DNA from: Halomontanus rarus | Lineage (GTDB): Archaea; Halobacteriota; Halobacteria; Halobacteriales; Natrialbaceae | Length of the DNA stretch: 64,000 nt | Strand: one strand, 5' to 3' | Assembly (NCBI RefSeq): GCF_029338335.1 | Contig: NZ_CP119796.1 | In this document: piece by piece, positions 17,617-26,050 of the stretch | Layout: every line of letters starts with the position of its first letter | Numbering within the stretch: the first letter of the stretch is position 1 | The notes under the pieces: model-generated | Databases searched by the model: none | The model's input: the letters and a program-made list of their open reading frames with translations, nothing else | Told to the model about the DNA's origin: nothing | Made by a program: the position numbers and the translations under genes

Positions 17617-18402
17617 TCACTCCGAGAACGGCGTCACCGGCTCGAGGTCGAGTTCCGCGAACCGCTCTTCGAGGGCGGGCAGCCGATTCAAAATCTCCGC
17701 GGGTCGATGGGAGTCGGTCCCCGGCACGAACCGAACGTCACGCCCGCGGAGCGCCTCGAGGAACGTCGGCGAGGGGTGGAAGTGCCCGTACTCCTCAAGG
17801 ACGCGGCCCGCGTTGAGTTCGGGAACCGTCGGCGAGAACTCGAGTGCCTCGGCGACCCGTTCGTAGTGGGCTTCGGTCGTGTACCCTCGAAGCTCCGGCG
17901 TCCGCTCGATCGCGTCGACGTGGCCGACCACGTCGAACAGTTCGCTCTCGATCAACGAGACGACCTTGTCGTAGTACTCAGTGACGAGGGCCTGCAACTC
18001 CGACTCCGATTTCGCCGCGAAGTACTCCCCGTTGAAAATGTTGGCGTCGTCGACGACGTGGACGCTCCCGATCGCGTAGTCGAACGCGGCGTCCGCGAGA
18101 AAGCGTTCGATCTCGTCCTCGTCACGCGGGTCGTAGTCGAGTTCGACCGCGTCGTAGATCGTGATCGACGGCGACTGCTCGCGAAGCCACCGAAGCGCCT
18201 CGCGACGCCGTTCGTAGGTCTGATCGAGGTTGAATCCCAGCTTCCGTTTCGCCCGCTGTGGCAGCTCGCGACTCGAGACGTTGCAGTGGTCGGTGATGCC
18301 GATCGCCTCGAGGTCGGCGTCGGCCGCGGCCGCTACCATCGACGGCAGGAGCCGCCCGTCCGAGTAGTTCGAGTGGGCGTGATAGTCGGCGGGGAGTGTC
18401 AC
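17617..18402 (-). CDS. PHP-domain metal-dependent phosphoesterase (histidinol-phosphatase-like)
   Basis: This 261-residue PHP protein has the expected metal ligands in order: YHAHSNYSDG (start), AIGITDHC (about 40), DAVELDY (about 95), IGSVHVVDD (about 122), VVGHVDAIE (about 170) and FVPGTDSHRP (about 237). HisK/HisJ-type enzymes hydrolyse histidinol phosphate; other PHP proteins act on nucleic-acid phosphates, so the substrate is open. The GTG at 18402 is chosen because the next upstream start (18555) would add about 50 residues of TGTGTGSGSG-type low complexity. It converges with the lipoprotein gene, 42 bp apart. Confidence 0.82.
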   Translation of the reverse strand: MTLPADYHAHSNYSDGRLLPSMVAAAADADLEAIGITDHCNVSSRELPQRAKRKLGFNLDQTYERRREALRWLREQSPSITIYDAVELDYDPRDEDEIERFLADAAFDYAIGSVHVVDDANIFNGEYFAAKSESELQALVTEYYDKVVSLIESELFDVVGHVDAIERTPELRGYTTEAHYERVAEALEFSPTVPELNAGRVLEEYGHFHPSPTFLEALRGRDVRFVPGTDSHRPAEILNRLPALEERFAELDLEPVTPFSE

Positions 18403-18671
18403 GGGCGACGGTTCGTCGTCTCCGGTGGTAAATCGTTGGGTCGCGGAAGGGAATATGTGGCGACGTGGCTCGAGTGGGCTACGAAACGGGTCTCCGAACC
18501 CGGATCCGGACCCGGTTCCGGTTCCAGTTCGAGACTGGGACTGGGAAACGACCACAGTTACACTATTCTACCGCGAACGAGGGCCTCCGGCTCGAGTTCG
18601 CGGCTTTTTTGATCGACATTTTTTGGCAGGGGTTGAGTCGGGCGTCAACGGCGCCCGCCGATGCCCCTGTT

Positions 18672-18677
18672 AAAAAA
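18672..18677 (-). terminator. T6 tract after korB
   Basis: On the minus strand a TTTTTT run starts 8 bases past the korB stop at 18685, inside otherwise GC-rich DNA. Archaeal transcription stops at such T-tracts. Two further T6 runs follow at about 18606 and 18619 in the plus direction, serving neither gene clearly. Confidence 0.55.
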
Positions 18678-18684
18678 GGTCGGC

Positions 18685-19554
18685 TCAGTAGAACTCGCGG
18701 ACCAGATCCATCGCGTCCTCGGGCGCACCGTCCGGAATCTCGGACATGTCTTCGGTGACGTCGTGTTGTTCGTGATACGGCACCGAGTTCTCGTTCTGGT
18801 ACATCACGCCCTGATACTCCTTGTCGGCGTCGAGGATGACTTCCTTGGCGGCCTCGTAGTCGTTCGGGTCGTGGCCCTCTTCCTCGAGATCGACGAGTGA
18901 GTCGCGGAAGTAGTCGTAGGTGTCGACGTCGTTGAAGGTGACGCAGGGGCTGAAGACGTTGACGAAGCCGAAGCCGTCGTGTTCGATGGCCTGCTGGACG
19001 ATCTCGGCGTGGCGCATCGCGTCGGAACTGAACGACTGGGCGATGAAGGTCGCGCCGGCGGCGAGCGCGAGCGCGAGGGGGTTGACCGGCGGCTGCTGTG
19101 GGCCTTCCGGCGTGGTGCTCGTCTCGAAGTCAGACCGCGAGGTCGGCGAGGCCTGGCCCTTGGTCAGTCCGTAGATGCGGTTGTCCATGACGACGTAGGA
19201 CATGTCGACGTTCCGGCGGACGGCGTGGACGAAGTGACCGGCACCGATCGAGTAGCCGTCACCGTCGCCGCCGGCGACCATGACCTCGATGTCGGGGCGG
19301 GCCATCTTGACGCCGGTCCCGACCGGGAGCGCACGTCCGTGGACGCCGTGAAGCGCGTAGGAGTGCATGTAAGTCCCGATCTTTCCGGAACAGCCGATCC
19401 CGGCCACGACGAACGTGTTGTCGGGGTCGTTGCCGGTGTTAGCGAGGGCTTTCATCATGCCGTTCATCGTGCCGAAGTCCCCACATCCGGGACACCACGT
19501 CGGCTGTTTGTCGGACTTGAAGTCGGTGAAGCGTACGTCTGATTGGGAGCTCAT
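18685..19554 (-). CDS. korB: 2-oxoacid:ferredoxin oxidoreductase beta subunit
   Basis: This is the TPP-binding beta subunit of the enzyme that oxidatively decarboxylates 2-oxoacids (2-oxoglutarate or pyruvate) to acyl-CoA while reducing ferredoxin; haloarchaea use it in place of the lipoate dehydrogenase complexes. The 289 residues include TWCPGCGDFGTMNGMMKAL (about 19-37), GIGCSGKIG (about 52-60), and the TPP/metal motif GGDGDGYSIGAGHF with VVMDNRIYGLTKGQASPTS. The CPGCGDF pattern is of the KorB kind. It overlaps korA by 4 bp, so translation is coupled. A T-tract follows the stop. Confidence 0.93.
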   Translation of the reverse strand: MSSQSDVRFTDFKSDKQPTWCPGCGDFGTMNGMMKALANTGNDPDNTFVVAGIGCSGKIGTYMHSYALHGVHGRALPVGTGVKMARPDIEVMVAGGDGDGYSIGAGHFVHAVRRNVDMSYVVMDNRIYGLTKGQASPTSRSDFETSTTPEGPQQPPVNPLALALAAGATFIAQSFSSDAMRHAEIVQQAIEHDGFGFVNVFSPCVTFNDVDTYDYFRDSLVDLEEEGHDPNDYEAAKEVILDADKEYQGVMYQNENSVPYHEQHDVTEDMSEIPDGAPEDAMDLVREFY

Positions 19555-21305
19555 TGTGCTGGCACCTCTGCGGCGAGTTGGTCTTCGATCTGTTCGGCGA
19601 GTTCGTCCGCCTTGAAGCGGACGCCGGTGTACTTGTTGATGCGCTTGACGCGGGTAAGGGTGTCGTGCTCGATGACGTCGGCGAACTGCCCGGTGGCGTT
19701 ACACTCGACGACGATCACGTTGTCCGCGGCCTCGACGTCTTCGGTGAGGTCGGGTCGCGGGAAGATGTACGGCACCGAGATGACGCGGACGTCGGTCCCG
19801 TCTTCCTCGAGGATCTCGAGGGCTTCGACGAGCGCGCCCTCGTTCGAGCCCCACGAGATGACGAGGTCGTCCGAGTCGGGATCGCCGAACTCGCGGTAGT
19901 CCCAGTCTTCCTGTTCCTGTGCGGTCTCGACCTTCCGGTTGCGCTTGTCGACCTGCTGGACGCGTTCGTCTTCGCGCTCGGTCCGGCGACCGAGTTCGTC
20001 GTGCTCTAAGCCGGTCGACATGTGTGCGCCGTCGATCGTGCCGGGGAGCGCGCGGGGGCTGACGCCGTCTTCGGTGTCGGCGTGAGCGCGGAAGCGACCC
20101 TGTTCGTCGAGCCACTCGTCGACGTCGTCCTCGTCGACGATCTTGCCGCGTTCGATCTCGACGTCGTCCATGTCGAACGCCTCGGGCGGGAACGTCTGCT
20201 CCGTGACAGCGAGTGCGAGGTCGGCGACGAGATAGACCGGCGTCTGGTACTTCTCGGCGTAGTTGAACGCCTCGACGGTCTTCCAGAAACACTCGGAGAT
20301 GGTCGTCGGCGTGATGACGAACCGCGGAATCTCGCCGTGGCCGCCGTAGAGGGTCATGTTCAGGTCGCCCTGTTCCTGTTTGGTGGGCATCCCGGTCGAT
20401 GGGCCCGAACGCATGACGTCGCAGATCACCAGCGGCGTCTCGCTGGTCGCGATCAGGCCGAACGTCTCGGCCATGAGGTCGATCCCGGGTCCGGAGGTCG
20501 CGGTCATCGAGCGGGCGCCGGCGCGTGCGGCACCGAGGGCCATGTTGATCGCCGACAGTTCGTCTTCGGCCTGAACGACGTGGCCGCCGTAGCGTTCGAT
20601 CCGCCCCGTGAGGTACTCCATCACGTTCGTTGCGGGTGTGATCGGGTAGCCGGCGTAGAAGCGACAGCCGGCGGCGAGCGCACCCATTCCGATCGCTTCG
20701 TCCCCGTTGAGGAGGACGTAGTCGTTGTCCGTGATCTCGAGGTCGTAGCCGAGGTCGAGATCGTAGTTCTCCTGCACGTAGTTCTGGCCGAGGCGGGCAG
20801 CCTCCTTGTTGTTCTCGACGATTTTCGAGCCCTTGCCGCCGAAGCGTTTCTCGAGGGATTCGTCGAGGTACTCGACGTCGAAGTTTGTCAGTTCGCAGGC
20901 GGCGCCGAGCGCGACGACGTTGCGCATGATCGCACCGCCGGCGTCTTCGGCGAGCGATTTCAGCGGGACGTCGACGGCGGTGATCTCGTCGGGAATGTCG
21001 GCTTCCCACGAGCGCTCGCCGTCGTAGATGACGGCGCTATCCTCGTGGAGTTCGTCGAGGTTCTCGTCGATCGTTCGCTGGGTCAGTGCGACTAAGATGT
21101 CGAGTCGGTCGACGACGCTCTGTACCTCGTCGACGGAGGTTCGAATCTTGTAGGCCGTGTAGCCGCCACGGATTCGAGACGCGAAGTCCTTCGACGTAAA
21201 CACGTGTCGTCCGGCTCTGGAGAGTGCCTGGGCGAAGATCTTGCCCGTCGAGTCGATGCCGTCACCGGCCTCGCCTCCGACTGCCCAGTTGAGGTCCTCA
21301 GCCAT
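19551..21305 (-). CDS. korA: 2-oxoacid:ferredoxin oxidoreductase alpha subunit (gamma-alpha fusion)
   Basis: This large subunit of the OFOR enzyme has 584 residues. Residues 1-185 are the gamma domain (GGEAGDGIDSTGKIFAQAL, then SRIRGGYTAYKIRTS). Residues 200-584 are the alpha domain, with CRFYAGYPITPATNVMEYL at about 215-233 and TATSGPGIDLMAETFG. The KorA-type gamma-alpha order and the partner's CPGCGDF motif favour 2-oxoglutarate, though the pyruvate enzyme is built the same way. It is first in the korAB pair; a TATA-like CCTTTTCATTTACC lies about 28 bp before the ATG on the minus strand. The divergent flavoprotein gene at 21461 may supply or use the reduced ferredoxin. Confidence 0.93.
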   Translation of the reverse strand: MAEDLNWAVGGEAGDGIDSTGKIFAQALSRAGRHVFTSKDFASRIRGGYTAYKIRTSVDEVQSVVDRLDILVALTQRTIDENLDELHEDSAVIYDGERSWEADIPDEITAVDVPLKSLAEDAGGAIMRNVVALGAACELTNFDVEYLDESLEKRFGGKGSKIVENNKEAARLGQNYVQENYDLDLGYDLEITDNDYVLLNGDEAIGMGALAAGCRFYAGYPITPATNVMEYLTGRIERYGGHVVQAEDELSAINMALGAARAGARSMTATSGPGIDLMAETFGLIATSETPLVICDVMRSGPSTGMPTKQEQGDLNMTLYGGHGEIPRFVITPTTISECFWKTVEAFNYAEKYQTPVYLVADLALAVTEQTFPPEAFDMDDVEIERGKIVDEDDVDEWLDEQGRFRAHADTEDGVSPRALPGTIDGAHMSTGLEHDELGRRTEREDERVQQVDKRNRKVETAQEQEDWDYREFGDPDSDDLVISWGSNEGALVEALEILEEDGTDVRVISVPYIFPRPDLTEDVEAADNVIVVECNATGQFADVIEHDTLTRVKRINKYTGVRFKADELAEQIEDQLAAEVPAQ

Positions 21306-21460
21306 GTTATAGCGACCCTTGCCTTCGGTAAATGAAAAGGCTTCTGAAACACCTACCGAGTCGTGGAAATTCCGGCCGAATTGTTTATCCTCTTCTGAGT
21401 GAGTTTCACGTTACAGACAAAAGGGAACGCCTTTTTGACCGCCCGGCGAATCCCCAGACC

Positions 21461-22099
21461 ATGGAAGGAACACCAGTCGCCGTCGAATCCGTTCGCGACG
21501 TCGGCGCCGAGACAATCGCACTCGAGTTGTCGACGCCCGACGGCTTCGACGCGCTGCCCGGACAGTTCGTCCTGCTGCGAGCCGAACTCGACGGGGAGGA
21601 GGTCACCCGCCACTACACGCTCTCCTCGCCGGCCGTGACGGAGACGTTCGAACTGACCGTCGGCGTCGATCCCGACGGCGACCTCTCGCCGTGGCTCGCC
21701 GACCTCGAGGGCGGCGAGACGGTCCACGTCGAGGGGCCGTTCGGGACGATCACCTACGAGGGCGAAACGGACGTCGTCGCCGTCGCCGGCGGTCCCGGCG
21801 TCGGACCCGCGGTCGCGATCGCCGAGGCGGCCCACGATGCGGGCTGCGAGGCGAGCGTCGTCTATCAGGACGATTCGCCCGCACACGAGGATCGACTCGC
21901 GGCGCTCGCGACGGACGGGGCTACGGTGACGATTATCGACGACGGGGACGAGGCGGGTCTCGCCGATTCGGTCGCCGAACACCTCGAGGACGGCCAGTTC
22001 TACGTCTTCGGGTTCAGCGACTTCGTCCACGCGGTCGGCGACGCGATCGAGGACGCCGGCGGCGATTCCGACGAGGCGCTGATCGAGAACTTCGGGTGA
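21461..22099 (+). CDS. Ferredoxin/NAD(P)H reductase-like FAD protein
   Basis: This 212-residue protein has the ferredoxin-reductase fold. The FAD domain carries the RHYTLSSPAV motif (about 49-58, the RxYS/T pattern that holds FAD) and the pyridine-nucleotide domain begins VVAVAGGPGVGPAVAIAEAA (about 107-126). The second half is short (C-terminal FGFSDFVHAVGDAI), so it lacks an iron-sulphur domain and must pair with a separate carrier. The ATG at 21461 is chosen from the family start; the longer frame from 21332 overlaps the promoter zone. Divergent from korA, so ferredoxin reoxidation is a reasonable but unproven role. Confidence 0.87.
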   Translation: MEGTPVAVESVRDVGAETIALELSTPDGFDALPGQFVLLRAELDGEEVTRHYTLSSPAVTETFELTVGVDPDGDLSPWLADLEGGETVHVEGPFGTITYEGETDVVAVAGGPGVGPAVAIAEAAHDAGCEASVVYQDDSPAHEDRLAALATDGATVTIIDDGDEAGLADSVAEHLEDGQFYVFGFSDFVHAVGDAIEDAGGDSDEALIENFG

Positions 22100-22209
22100 G
22101 GGGTTGAGAGTTGAGAGACCGTCTCTCGAGTCGAACAGTCGTCTCGTCCCGTCGGTCCGGTTCGCGTGAAAAAGACGTTTTACGCTCGGTGTCGTGTCAA
22201 TTCGTAGTG

Positions 22210-22767
22210 ATGGACAGACGCGCGCTTCTCACTCGAGCGACTGTCGCCGTCGGCGCGACGACCGGCGCCGTACTGGCTGGGTGTCTCGGCGACGGTAGAT
22301 CGCTCGACACCGACTCGGCGAGTTCGGGTTCGGCGGGTGACGACGATGACGATGACGACGGCGACGACGACGACGAACCCGTCGAAACCCACGAACTGGG
22401 CAACCTCGAGGGAATCGACGACCCGGACAGACTGATCGTTCGCAACGCCGGCGAGGACGATCGCGAGATCGAACTCGCCGTGAGTCTGAAGACGGAGTCG
22501 GAGGAGGAGGACCACGACGGGGACGACAGTGAGCAGGGTCGAAACGAGTGCGGAGCCGACCTCGAGCGAACGCTCACGCTTCCGTCGACGGGCTTTCTCG
22601 AGGTGACGATCGGCGAGTCGGCCGGGTACACCGTCACCGTCGAGAGCGACGGGGCGCTGACGCAGTCGAGCGTCGGCCACTCCGGCGAATCGAGCGTGAG
22701 TCGGACGACCGTCGAGATCACCGAGGGCGGCGTCAATACCCGGACGGAGACCGTCTCGAGTTCCTGA
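22210..22767 (+). CDS. Acidic lipoprotein with twin-arginine signal, unknown function
   Basis: This 185-residue exported protein has RR at positions 3-4, a hydrophobic stretch, and a lipobox VLAGC at about 21-25. A spacer of nearly pure Asp/Gly/Glu follows (about 45-60, DDDDDDDGDDDDE). The mature domain (about 65-185) is rich in beta-strand and threonine patterns (LTLPSTGFLEVTIGESAG, TVTVESDGALTQSSVG) as in small Ig-like haloarchaeal lipoproteins. No family is recognised. It is convergent with the epimerase gene. Confidence 0.75.
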   Translation: MDRRALLTRATVAVGATTGAVLAGCLGDGRSLDTDSASSGSAGDDDDDDDGDDDDEPVETHELGNLEGIDDPDRLIVRNAGEDDREIELAVSLKTESEEEDHDGDDSEQGRNECGADLERTLTLPSTGFLEVTIGESAGYTVTVESDGALTQSSVGHSGESSVSRTTVEITEGGVNTRTETVSSS

Positions 22768-22817
22768 TTCGTCACTCGAGCAGTGCTCGACTCCGCGATC
22801 AGTGTTCGACTCCGCGA

Positions 22818-23207
22818 TCAGTGCTCGACGAACTCCACCAGCACGCCGCCGGTGGATTTCGGATGCAGGAAGGCGACGTCGTGGCCCCACGCACCCCGAC
22901 GGGGCGTCTCGTCGATCAGGTCGAGACCCAGTTCTCGAGCGCGCTCGAGTGCACCGTCGAGATCGTCCGTTTCGACGGCGAGGTGGTGGATCCCGGAACC
23001 GTGGTCGTCGATGTAGCGCGCGATCGTCCCGTCCTCGAGCGGCTCGAGCAGTTCGAAGTACCCGTTCCCGAGGTCGAGGAAGACGACGCGCATGCCGTCG
23101 AACTCCTCTTCGTGGACGAGGCTGGCACCGAAGAGGTCCATAAATACAGTCGCGAGGCCCGTCGCGTCGTCGGTCGCGATACCGGCGTGATCGAAGTGGC
23201 CGTGCAT
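22818..23207 (-). CDS. mce: Methylmalonyl-CoA epimerase
   Basis: This is a glyoxalase/VOC-fold epimerase that interconverts (S)- and (R)-methylmalonyl-CoA, needed before or after the mutase. The 129 residues show the family's metal ligands: DHAGIATDD at the start (His), HHLAVETDDLDGALERA (about 73-89) and the C-terminal GVLVEFVEH with the catalytic Glu. DETPRRGAWGHDVAFLHPKS matches known Mce proteins. The mutase subunit is 3 kb away on the same strand (26201-27883), with the iron transporter between them. Confidence 0.93.
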   Translation of the reverse strand: MHGHFDHAGIATDDATGLATVFMDLFGASLVHEEEFDGMRVVFLDLGNGYFELLEPLEDGTIARYIDDHGSGIHHLAVETDDLDGALERARELGLDLIDETPRRGAWGHDVAFLHPKSTGGVLVEFVEH

Positions 23208-23352
23208 GTGTTCGATTGCGTTCGGCGAGGGTGTGAGTCTTGCGTCGAGCGCGGCGAGTCGGCGAACGAAAGCGAAGACGAGAACGGAGAGCGTTCGTAC
23301 CGGTGGCCGCCGATCGCATTCGGTCCATGTACTGACCGGAGAATCACAACGC

Positions 23353-23360
23353 TTTTAAAT
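23353..23360 (+). promoter_or_regulatory. TATA box for the iron-binding protein gene
   Basis: TTTTAAAT is centred about 27 bp before the ATG at 23383, which predicts a leaderless mRNA. It directly abuts the iron-box palindrome. Confidence 0.6.
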
Positions 23361-23378
23361 TTTTAGGCCGGCCTAAAA
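23361..23378. promoter_or_regulatory. Iron-box operator (DtxR/SirR/Idr-type palindrome)
   Basis: TTTTAGGCCGGCCTAAAA is a perfect 18-bp palindrome between the TATA box and the start codon (5 bp before ATG). It fits the TTAGG-N4-CCTAA pattern bound by haloarchaeal DtxR-family iron repressors. A repressor here would shut off uptake when iron is plentiful. A sister site stands before the permease gene. Confidence 0.8.
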
Positions 23379-23382
23379 TACG

Positions 23383-24636
23383 ATGACCGACGATCGAAGA
23401 CTGCGAACTCGACGGACGGTACTCACGACTGGGGGATCGCTGGCGATTACCGGCCTCTTGGCCGGCTGTCTCGACGACTCTGGGAGCTGGAACGGGAACG
23501 AGAGTGAGGGCGGAAACGGCGACGGAACCGACACCGAAACGGACGGAAACGGCGGGGCGACGACCGAAACGCCAGACGGCAGCGACAACGAGACCTCGGG
23601 CGACGGCGACGACAACGAGACCTCGGACGACGAACAGACCGACGACGGTTCCTACACCGTCTCGATGGAACCCGTCGGAGACGTCACCTTCGACTCGGTC
23701 CCCGAGACGTGGGTCGCGAACAACGGCAGCTGGGCCGACATGGGTGCCGCACTCGGCCTCGAGCCGCCGAAGGCGCTCTGGCTCACCGGCCGGTACCACA
23801 CCCAGTACTACGACGAGATCGACGGCGTCGACGTCGACAAGAGCGACATGCTCGACCTGTACCAGGACGGCGTCAGCAAGGAACTGTTCTACGAACTCGA
23901 GGCCGACGTCCACGTCATGGATCCCAACTTCCTCCTGAACCGGTACTCCGGGTGGGAAGAAGACGACGTCGACGAAATCGAGAACGGCGTCGGGCCGTTC
24001 TTCGGGAACAGCATCTTCTCTCGAGGCTACGAGTGGCACGATTACACCTACTACACCCTCTACGAGGCGTTCGAGAAACTCGCCGAACTCTTTCAGCGGA
24101 CCGATCGCTACGAGGCCTTCGCGACCCTCCACGACGAGTTTCAGTCTTCGCTCTCCGAGGTCGTTCCGCCGGAGGACGAACGCCCCGACGTGGCGATCTT
24201 CTGGGCCGGCGAGGACGAACCCGAGACGTTCCTTCCGTACGTCATCAGCGAGGGGACGAGCTTCAAGCAGTGGAACGATCTCGCCGTCGGCGACGCGCTC
24301 GCCGAGACGGACGTCGAGGACTTCCACAGCAATCGTGGTGAGATCGACTACGAGACGCTCCTCGAGATCGACCCCGACGTGATCCTCCTGCGCGGGCAGG
24401 AGCACAAGACGGCCCAGAAGTTCCGAGAGACGGTCGTCTCGTACATGGAAGACCATCAGGTCGCGAGTTCCCTGACGGCGGTCGAGAACGGCGACGTCTA
24501 CCGCGGCGGACCGCTCTACCAGGGACCCATCACGAACCTCGTGCTCACCGAACGCGCCGCCCAGCAACTGTACGACGTCGACGAAGAACTCTTCGACCGC
24601 GAGCGGGTCGCCGAGATCGTCGCCGGCGACGTCTAG
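23383..24636 (+). CDS. Iron(III)-type ABC transporter substrate-binding lipoprotein
   Basis: This 417-residue periplasmic-binding-protein homologue of the siderophore/haem/cobalamin class sits outside the cell membrane. It starts with a twin-arginine signal (RTRRTVLTTGG) and a lipobox LLAGC (about 25-29). A low-complexity Asp/Thr/Gly linker (about 35-88) follows, then the binding domain with FDSVPETWVANNGSWADM and, near the end, the clamp helix and DVYRGGPLYQGP. The iron box in front argues for iron rather than vitamin B12. The permease gene lies convergent, 176 bp downstream. No ATPase gene is in the window. Confidence 0.85.
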   Translation: MTDDRRLRTRRTVLTTGGSLAITGLLAGCLDDSGSWNGNESEGGNGDGTDTETDGNGGATTETPDGSDNETSGDGDDNETSDDEQTDDGSYTVSMEPVGDVTFDSVPETWVANNGSWADMGAALGLEPPKALWLTGRYHTQYYDEIDGVDVDKSDMLDLYQDGVSKELFYELEADVHVMDPNFLLNRYSGWEEDDVDEIENGVGPFFGNSIFSRGYEWHDYTYYTLYEAFEKLAELFQRTDRYEAFATLHDEFQSSLSEVVPPEDERPDVAIFWAGEDEPETFLPYVISEGTSFKQWNDLAVGDALAETDVEDFHSNRGEIDYETLLEIDPDVILLRGQEHKTAQKFRETVVSYMEDHQVASSLTAVENGDVYRGGPLYQGPITNLVLTERAAQQLYDVDEELFDRERVAEIVAGDV

Positions 24637-24782
24637 TGGTTCGTCAATCCTGAACGTGCGAGTCGAACCGATGGCGGTTGCCCGGTTCCGCTTGCACGTC
24701 GACGCTTGACGGAGTACGAGGGTCGCTCCGAGTTTCTCGCACGCGTCGCGGATCGACTCGAGGGAGTGTGTGGATATCACGG

Positions 24783-24824
24783 GTTCAGTGTTCAATGTTC
24801 AGCGTTCACCGTTCAGAGTTCGCC
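24783..24824. repeat. Six tandem 7-bp units GTTCANN at the 3' end of the permease gene
   Basis: The units read GTTCAGT, GTTCAAT, GTTCAGC, GTTCACC, GTTCAGA, GTTCGCC. The array starts inside the last codons of the permease and runs 30 bp past its stop. On the minus strand each of the first five units gives TGAAC, and a period of 7 places TGA stops in all three frames. Confidence 0.7.
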
Positions 24825-25967
24825 CAGTTCCTGTTTCTTGCGCATCAGATAGAGGAAGTAGGGGCCGCCGATCAGTCCGGTGACGATCCCGACCGGGATC
24901 TGGACGGGGTTGAGGGCGAGTCTGGCCCCGGCATCCGCGGCGACCATCAGCGCCGGACCCGCGAACATGCAGCCGACGACGAGCCGCCGGTAGTCGCTGC
25001 CGACGATGTTCCGAACCATGTGCGGAACGATGAGGCCGACGAAGCCGACGATGCCGGCGACGGCGATGCTGGCCGCCGCCGCGATCACGGCGATCCCCGA
25101 GAGCGCGAAGCGGACCCGCTCGACGGACATCCCCAGCGAGGAGGCCGTCCGCTCGCCGAGCAGGAGGACGTTCATCTGGCGAGAACTGATCACCGCCAGC
25201 AACATCGCGACGACCGACCACGGCAGCGCCATCCGGACCTGTTGCCAGTCGACGCCGGTGAGCGAGCCGCTCGTCCAGGCGATCGCCTCCTGAACGACGC
25301 CGATGTCGTCGGCGAAGAAGAAAAGTCCTGTCTGAAGCGAGCCGAAGACGGTGCCGACGATGACGCCGGCGAGCACCAACCGAACGGGGCTGGTTCCGTT
25401 CTTCCAGGCGATCGCGTAGACCAGCAAGAACGCGAGCGCGCCGCCGATCGACGCGACCAGCGGCAGGATCGCGCTGAGCCCGCTGAAGACGACGAGCACG
25501 AGCAGGATCATCAGGCCCGCCCCCGAGGAGACGCCGAGGATGAACGGACTGGCGAGTTCGTTCCGCGTAACCGCCTGGAAGATCGCCCCCGACACCGAGA
25601 GGTTCATCCCGACGAGGACGGCCACGAGCACCCGCGGCAGGCGGATGTTCCAGACGATGATCGTCTCGGTCGAGAGTTCCGGGAGTTCCCCCTGAAACCC
25701 GGTGATCGTCCGCATCAGGTCCTCGCCGACCAGGAAGTTGAGCAGCCACCGGTGATCGAGGAGGACGGTCGTATCCAGCACGGCCCGCCACGCCTGCGTG
25801 AACGTCATCGAGTACGACCCGTAGCTGACCTGAACGAACCCGCTGACTAGCACGATCGCGATACTCGTCAGACACAGGGTGAGGAGTTTCCCGTCGAACA
25901 GGGTCTTCCATCCCCGGTCGTGCCCGGGGGTCGGCCCGTCACGGACACCGGTTTCGCTCTCCGTCAC
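24813..25967 (-). CDS. Iron(III)-type ABC transporter permease (FecCD/BtuC family)
   Basis: This 384-residue membrane permease has about ten helices. The first is around residues 30-50 (LLTLCLTSIAIVLVSGFVQV). The family coupling region is AISSRQMNVLLLGERTASSLG (about 265-280), where the cytoplasmic ATPase docks, followed by IVGFVGLIVPHMVRNIVGSD. It would pair with the binding protein at 23383 and an ATPase encoded elsewhere. The GTG start at 25967 overlaps the stop of a 26-codon leader ORF (GTGA). An iron-box palindrome at 26051 lies upstream. The end of the gene is a 7-bp tandem repeat. Confidence 0.88.
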   Translation of the reverse strand: MTESETGVRDGPTPGHDRGWKTLFDGKLLTLCLTSIAIVLVSGFVQVSYGSYSMTFTQAWRAVLDTTVLLDHRWLLNFLVGEDLMRTITGFQGELPELSTETIIVWNIRLPRVLVAVLVGMNLSVSGAIFQAVTRNELASPFILGVSSGAGLMILLVLVVFSGLSAILPLVASIGGALAFLLVYAIAWKNGTSPVRLVLAGVIVGTVFGSLQTGLFFFADDIGVVQEAIAWTSGSLTGVDWQQVRMALPWSVVAMLLAVISSRQMNVLLLGERTASSLGMSVERVRFALSGIAVIAAAASIAVAGIVGFVGLIVPHMVRNIVGSDYRRLVVGCMFAGPALMVAADAGARLALNPVQIPVGIVTGLIGGPYFLYLMRKKQELGEL

Positions 25968-26044
25968 CGCGACGCACCTCCCTCAAGGTCGGTTTCGGGA
26001 CCTCGAGACAACCCGTCTCCGGTGTCGATCGCTTCGTCGCTCAT
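25964..26044 (-). CDS. 26-residue leader ORF coupled to the permease
   Basis: The ATG at 26044, seven bases behind the iron box, opens MSDEAIDTGDGLSRG..., 26 acidic residues, and its TGA overlaps the permease GTG by three bases (GTGA). It could be a leader peptide whose translation feeds the permease. Alternatively it is the true N-terminus of the permease, separated by a one-base frameshift. The composition is protein-like. I cannot decide between the two. Confidence 0.4.
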   Translation of the reverse strand: MSDEAIDTGDGLSRGPETDLEGGASR

Positions 26045-26050
26045 TACCCT

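Noticed and set aside
17617..18555. Longer start for the PHP phosphoesterase at 18555
   Set aside because: It would add about 50 residues of Thr-Gly-Ser repeats from a hexanucleotide run; homologues start near the metal motif.
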